The notes under the pieces: generated by a model
Databases searched by the model: none
Told to the model about the DNA's origin: nothing
The model's input: the letters and a program-made list of their open reading frames with translations, nothing else
In this document: piece after piece, positions 62,372-64,000 of the stretch
Position numbering within the stretch: position 1 is the first letter of the stretch
Layout of the letters: every line of letters begins with the position of its first letter
Made by a program: the position numbers and the translations under genes
Assembly (NCBI GenBank): GCA_022823145.1
Contig: JAJDXS010000016.1
Span: forward strand, 1 to 64,000
From: Gemmatimonadota bacterium
Lineage (GTDB): Bacteria; Gemmatimonadota; Gemmatimonadetes; Longimicrobiales; Gaopeijiaceae
Direction: 5' to 3'
Length of the DNA stretch: 64,000 nt

Positions 62372-63523
62372 GTGGTGGTGGTCTTCTCCGGCGGCGGAAC
62401 CGCGGGGCACTTTCATCCTGCCCGGAACATTGCGGAGACCCTCGTCGACGTGCTTCCAGGGGCGGAGCCATACTTCGTCGGGACAGAGGGAAGGATCGAG
62501 GCCCGCGAGTTGCCGCATCTGGGCTACTCCTACCGGCTGCTGCCCGTGGCCGGGCTGAGTCACCCGTTCCGGGCCGGGCGTCCCCTTTCCGCGGCCGTGG
62601 CGAACGCGAGAGCCCTGTGGCTGCTCTTCCTGGCCGTCTGCAGACTCGTACCTGACTTCCGCAGGCGTCGCGCGAGGGCCGTGGTGCTGACGGGCGGATA
62701 CGTGTGCGCGCCGGCGGGGATCGCGGCCCGGCTGCTCGGGCTGCCGGTGGTCCTCCAGGAGCAAAACACGCACCCGGGGAAGACGACGCGTCTGGTCGCA
62801 CGCTGGGCCCGGCAGATCCACGTAGCCTACCCGGAAGCGGCGTCGGCACTCCCGGCGCGCGCCAGGGCAAGGGTTCTGGACACCGGCAATCCGATCCACC
62901 CGCTTCCGGCCCCGGAAGCCCGTGCCGCCGGCGATGCCCGGCGCGCGCTGGGACTGCCGGTGGACGGGAAGGTGGTTCTGGTCGTGGGCGGCAGCCAGGG
63001 TGCCCGCAAGATGAACCAGGCAACGATGGAGATTTTGCAAGACGATCTGCCGATCGATGGCCAGTTCGTCTTGTGGATCACCGGGCCGGCGCACTACGAC
63101 GCCATCGCCGCCGAACTGGGTGCGTTGCCGACGGCACGATACGCGGTCGTCCCCTACCTCGAGCCGGAGCGGATGTACCAGGCGTTGGCTGCGGCCGATG
63201 TCGCCGTCTCGCGCGCGGGTGCGATGGCCACCTCCGAGTTCCTGGCATGGGGGCTGCCGGCGATCCTGGTCCCGCTGCCGACGGCCGCCGCGGATCACCA
63301 GACGGCCAACGCGCGTTCCCTGGAGGTCGCCGGCGCGGCGGTGCACCTGCCGGAGCAGGATCCCGAGGGTCGGGAGCTCACCGGCAAGAAGCTGTGGGGC
63401 GAGGTCAGGAAGCTTCTCGACACCCCTGGCGCCCTCGCGGAAATGGGTCGCGCGGCCGGCCGTCGCGCCCGCCCCGGTGCGACACGGCAGGTGGCCGCGG
63501 CGATCGCGGAGTTGATCGGGTGA
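62372..63523 (+). CDS. murG: UDP-GlcNAc:lipid I N-acetylglucosaminyltransferase
   Basis: 383 aa from GTG 62372 with GGGAGGGTGA just upstream. FSGGGTAGHFHPARNIAE (glycine-rich loop), LTGGYVCAPAGIAARLLGLPVVLQEQNTHPGKTTRL, GGSQGARKMNQ and the UDP-GlcNAc site SRAGAMATSEFLAWGLPAILVPLPTAAADHQTANA are complete. Converts lipid I into lipid II on the inner face of the membrane. Overlaps murC by GTGA. Confidence 0.95.
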   Translation: MVVVFSGGGTAGHFHPARNIAETLVDVLPGAEPYFVGTEGRIEARELPHLGYSYRLLPVAGLSHPFRAGRPLSAAVANARALWLLFLAVCRLVPDFRRRRARAVVLTGGYVCAPAGIAARLLGLPVVLQEQNTHPGKTTRLVARWARQIHVAYPEAASALPARARARVLDTGNPIHPLPAPEARAAGDARRALGLPVDGKVVLVVGGSQGARKMNQATMEILQDDLPIDGQFVLWITGPAHYDAIAAELGALPTARYAVVPYLEPERMYQALAAADVAVSRAGAMATSEFLAWGLPAILVPLPTAAADHQTANARSLEVAGAAVHLPEQDPEGRELTGKKLWGEVRKLLDTPGALAEMGRAAGRRARPGATRQVAAAIAELIG

Positions 63524-64000
63524 GCGCCCGGACCGGCTTGCGCGCGCTCGCCGAACGCGGCCCGATCCACTTCATGGGGGTCGGGGGGGCCGGGATGGCG
63601 CCGCTGGCCGAGATGGTGCTTCGCAGTGGCGCCACGGTCACCGGGTGCGACCTGGCGGACGGCCGGGCGGCCGAAGCGCTGGTCCGCATGGGGATGGCGT
63701 TCACGCGCGGCCACGACCCGGCCCACGTGGAGGGCGTGGCCGCGGTCGTGGTCACTTCGGCCGTGCCGCCGGACCACGAGGAGCTGGCCGCGGCACGGGC
63801 CGCCGGGATTTCCGTGATCAAGCGTGCGGAGGCGCTGGGACAGTGGGTCAACGACGGGCGGGTCGCCGGGATCGCCGGCACCCACGGCAAGACCACCACG
63901 ACGGCGATGGCCACCCACATCCTGGAGGAGGGCGGTCTGGACCCGACCGGCGTGGTGGGCGGCGCGGTTCCGGCGTGGGGCGGGAACCTGCGGGCGGGCG
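63520..64000 (+). CDS. murC: UDP-N-acetylmuramate--L-alanine ligase, 5' part
   Basis: The first 160 codons from GTG 63520; the gene runs off the window. HFMGVGGAGMAPLAEMVLRSGATVTGCDLADG is the MurC N-terminal Rossmann motif and GIAGTHGKTTTTAMATHIL is its ATP loop (the H after GT is typical of MurC). Adds L-Ala to UDP-MurNAc, the first of the Mur ligase steps. The gene order suggests murB, ftsQ, ftsA and ftsZ may follow outside the window. Confidence 0.94.
   Translation, partial: MSARTGLRALAERGPIHFMGVGGAGMAPLAEMVLRSGATVTGCDLADGRAAEALVRMGMAFTRGHDPAHVEGVAAVVVTSAVPPDHEELAAARAAGISVIKRAEALGQWVNDGRVAGIAGTHGKTTTTAMATHILEEGGLDPTGVVGGAVPAWGGNLRAG

Overview
The window is 64 kb of GC-rich, densely packed bacterial DNA. 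Stop and start codons of neighbouring genes often overlap (ATGA, GTGA, TTGA). The gene content suggests a Gram-negative Gemmatimonadota-type bacterium: secreted 6-bladed beta-propeller and BNR/Asp-box proteins, stand-alone TonB-plug proteins with carboxypeptidase-regulatory-like domains, multihaem cytochromes with TPRs, DUF2911 and DUF4097 secreted proteins, and a dcw cluster whose MurE carries the DNPR motif for meso-diaminopimelate. The phylum call is inference; no rRNA or tRNA gene was seen.

The most notable result is that three genes contain an in-frame UGA exactly where their families have a catalytic or redox Cys, each followed by a hairpin placed like a bacterial SECIS. They are a MerB-family organomercurial lyase (1020-1709, UGA at the position of MerB Cys159), an AhpD/carboxymuconolactone-decarboxylase-like peroxidase-related protein (19425-20033, CxxU) and the formate dehydrogenase catalytic subunit (39984-42773, the classical Sec site). 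Conceptual translation stops at each UGA, so each gene looks split. The FdhA case is a known selenoprotein type and indicates that the organism decodes UGA as selenocysteine. The MerB case would put Sec at the mercury-binding site and is the strongest candidate for something undescribed.

Layout. 1-1709: a TonB-plug gene interrupted by TAA, then Sec-MerB. 1786-8899: a large Asp-box/BNR protein and three consecutive beta-propeller proteins, two of them recent tandem duplicates. 9226-10950: an Rpn-type nuclease and an NTF2-like protein. 11000-14422: a DtxR-type operator, a membrane-anchored DtxR/FeoA regulator and feoB. 14439-20033: ferredoxin-NADP reductase, cytochrome c, radical SAM protein, SufE, PlsC and the CxxU selenoprotein. 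20149-26462: envelope proteins, then a solute symporter coupled to a malonyl-CoA-synthetase-like enzyme. 26586-32533: a YIP1-like protein, tetrahaem and octahaem cytochromes, an amino-acid permease and two small membrane proteins. 32530-36865: a Tsx-like porin with an SSS/DUF4212 symporter, a Fic protein and a DoxX-like protein. 36876-46547: a formate/one-carbon module (fhs, fdhA, fdhB, fdhD and a mobA-mobB fusion). 46544-51930: membrane and secreted proteins and a TPR protein ending in a strong terminator. 52094-64000: the division and cell-wall cluster mraZ-rsmH-ftsL-ftsI-murE-murF-mraY-murD-ftsW-murG-murC (cut by the window end), behind a textbook MraZ box.

Functional links: FdhA/FdhB oxidise formate to CO2 with NAD+, FdhD and MobAB supply the sulfurated molybdenum cofactor, and Fhs directs formate into tetrahydrofolate. 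The feo pair handles ferrous iron under apparent autoregulation. The dcw operon builds lipid II and septal peptidoglycan.
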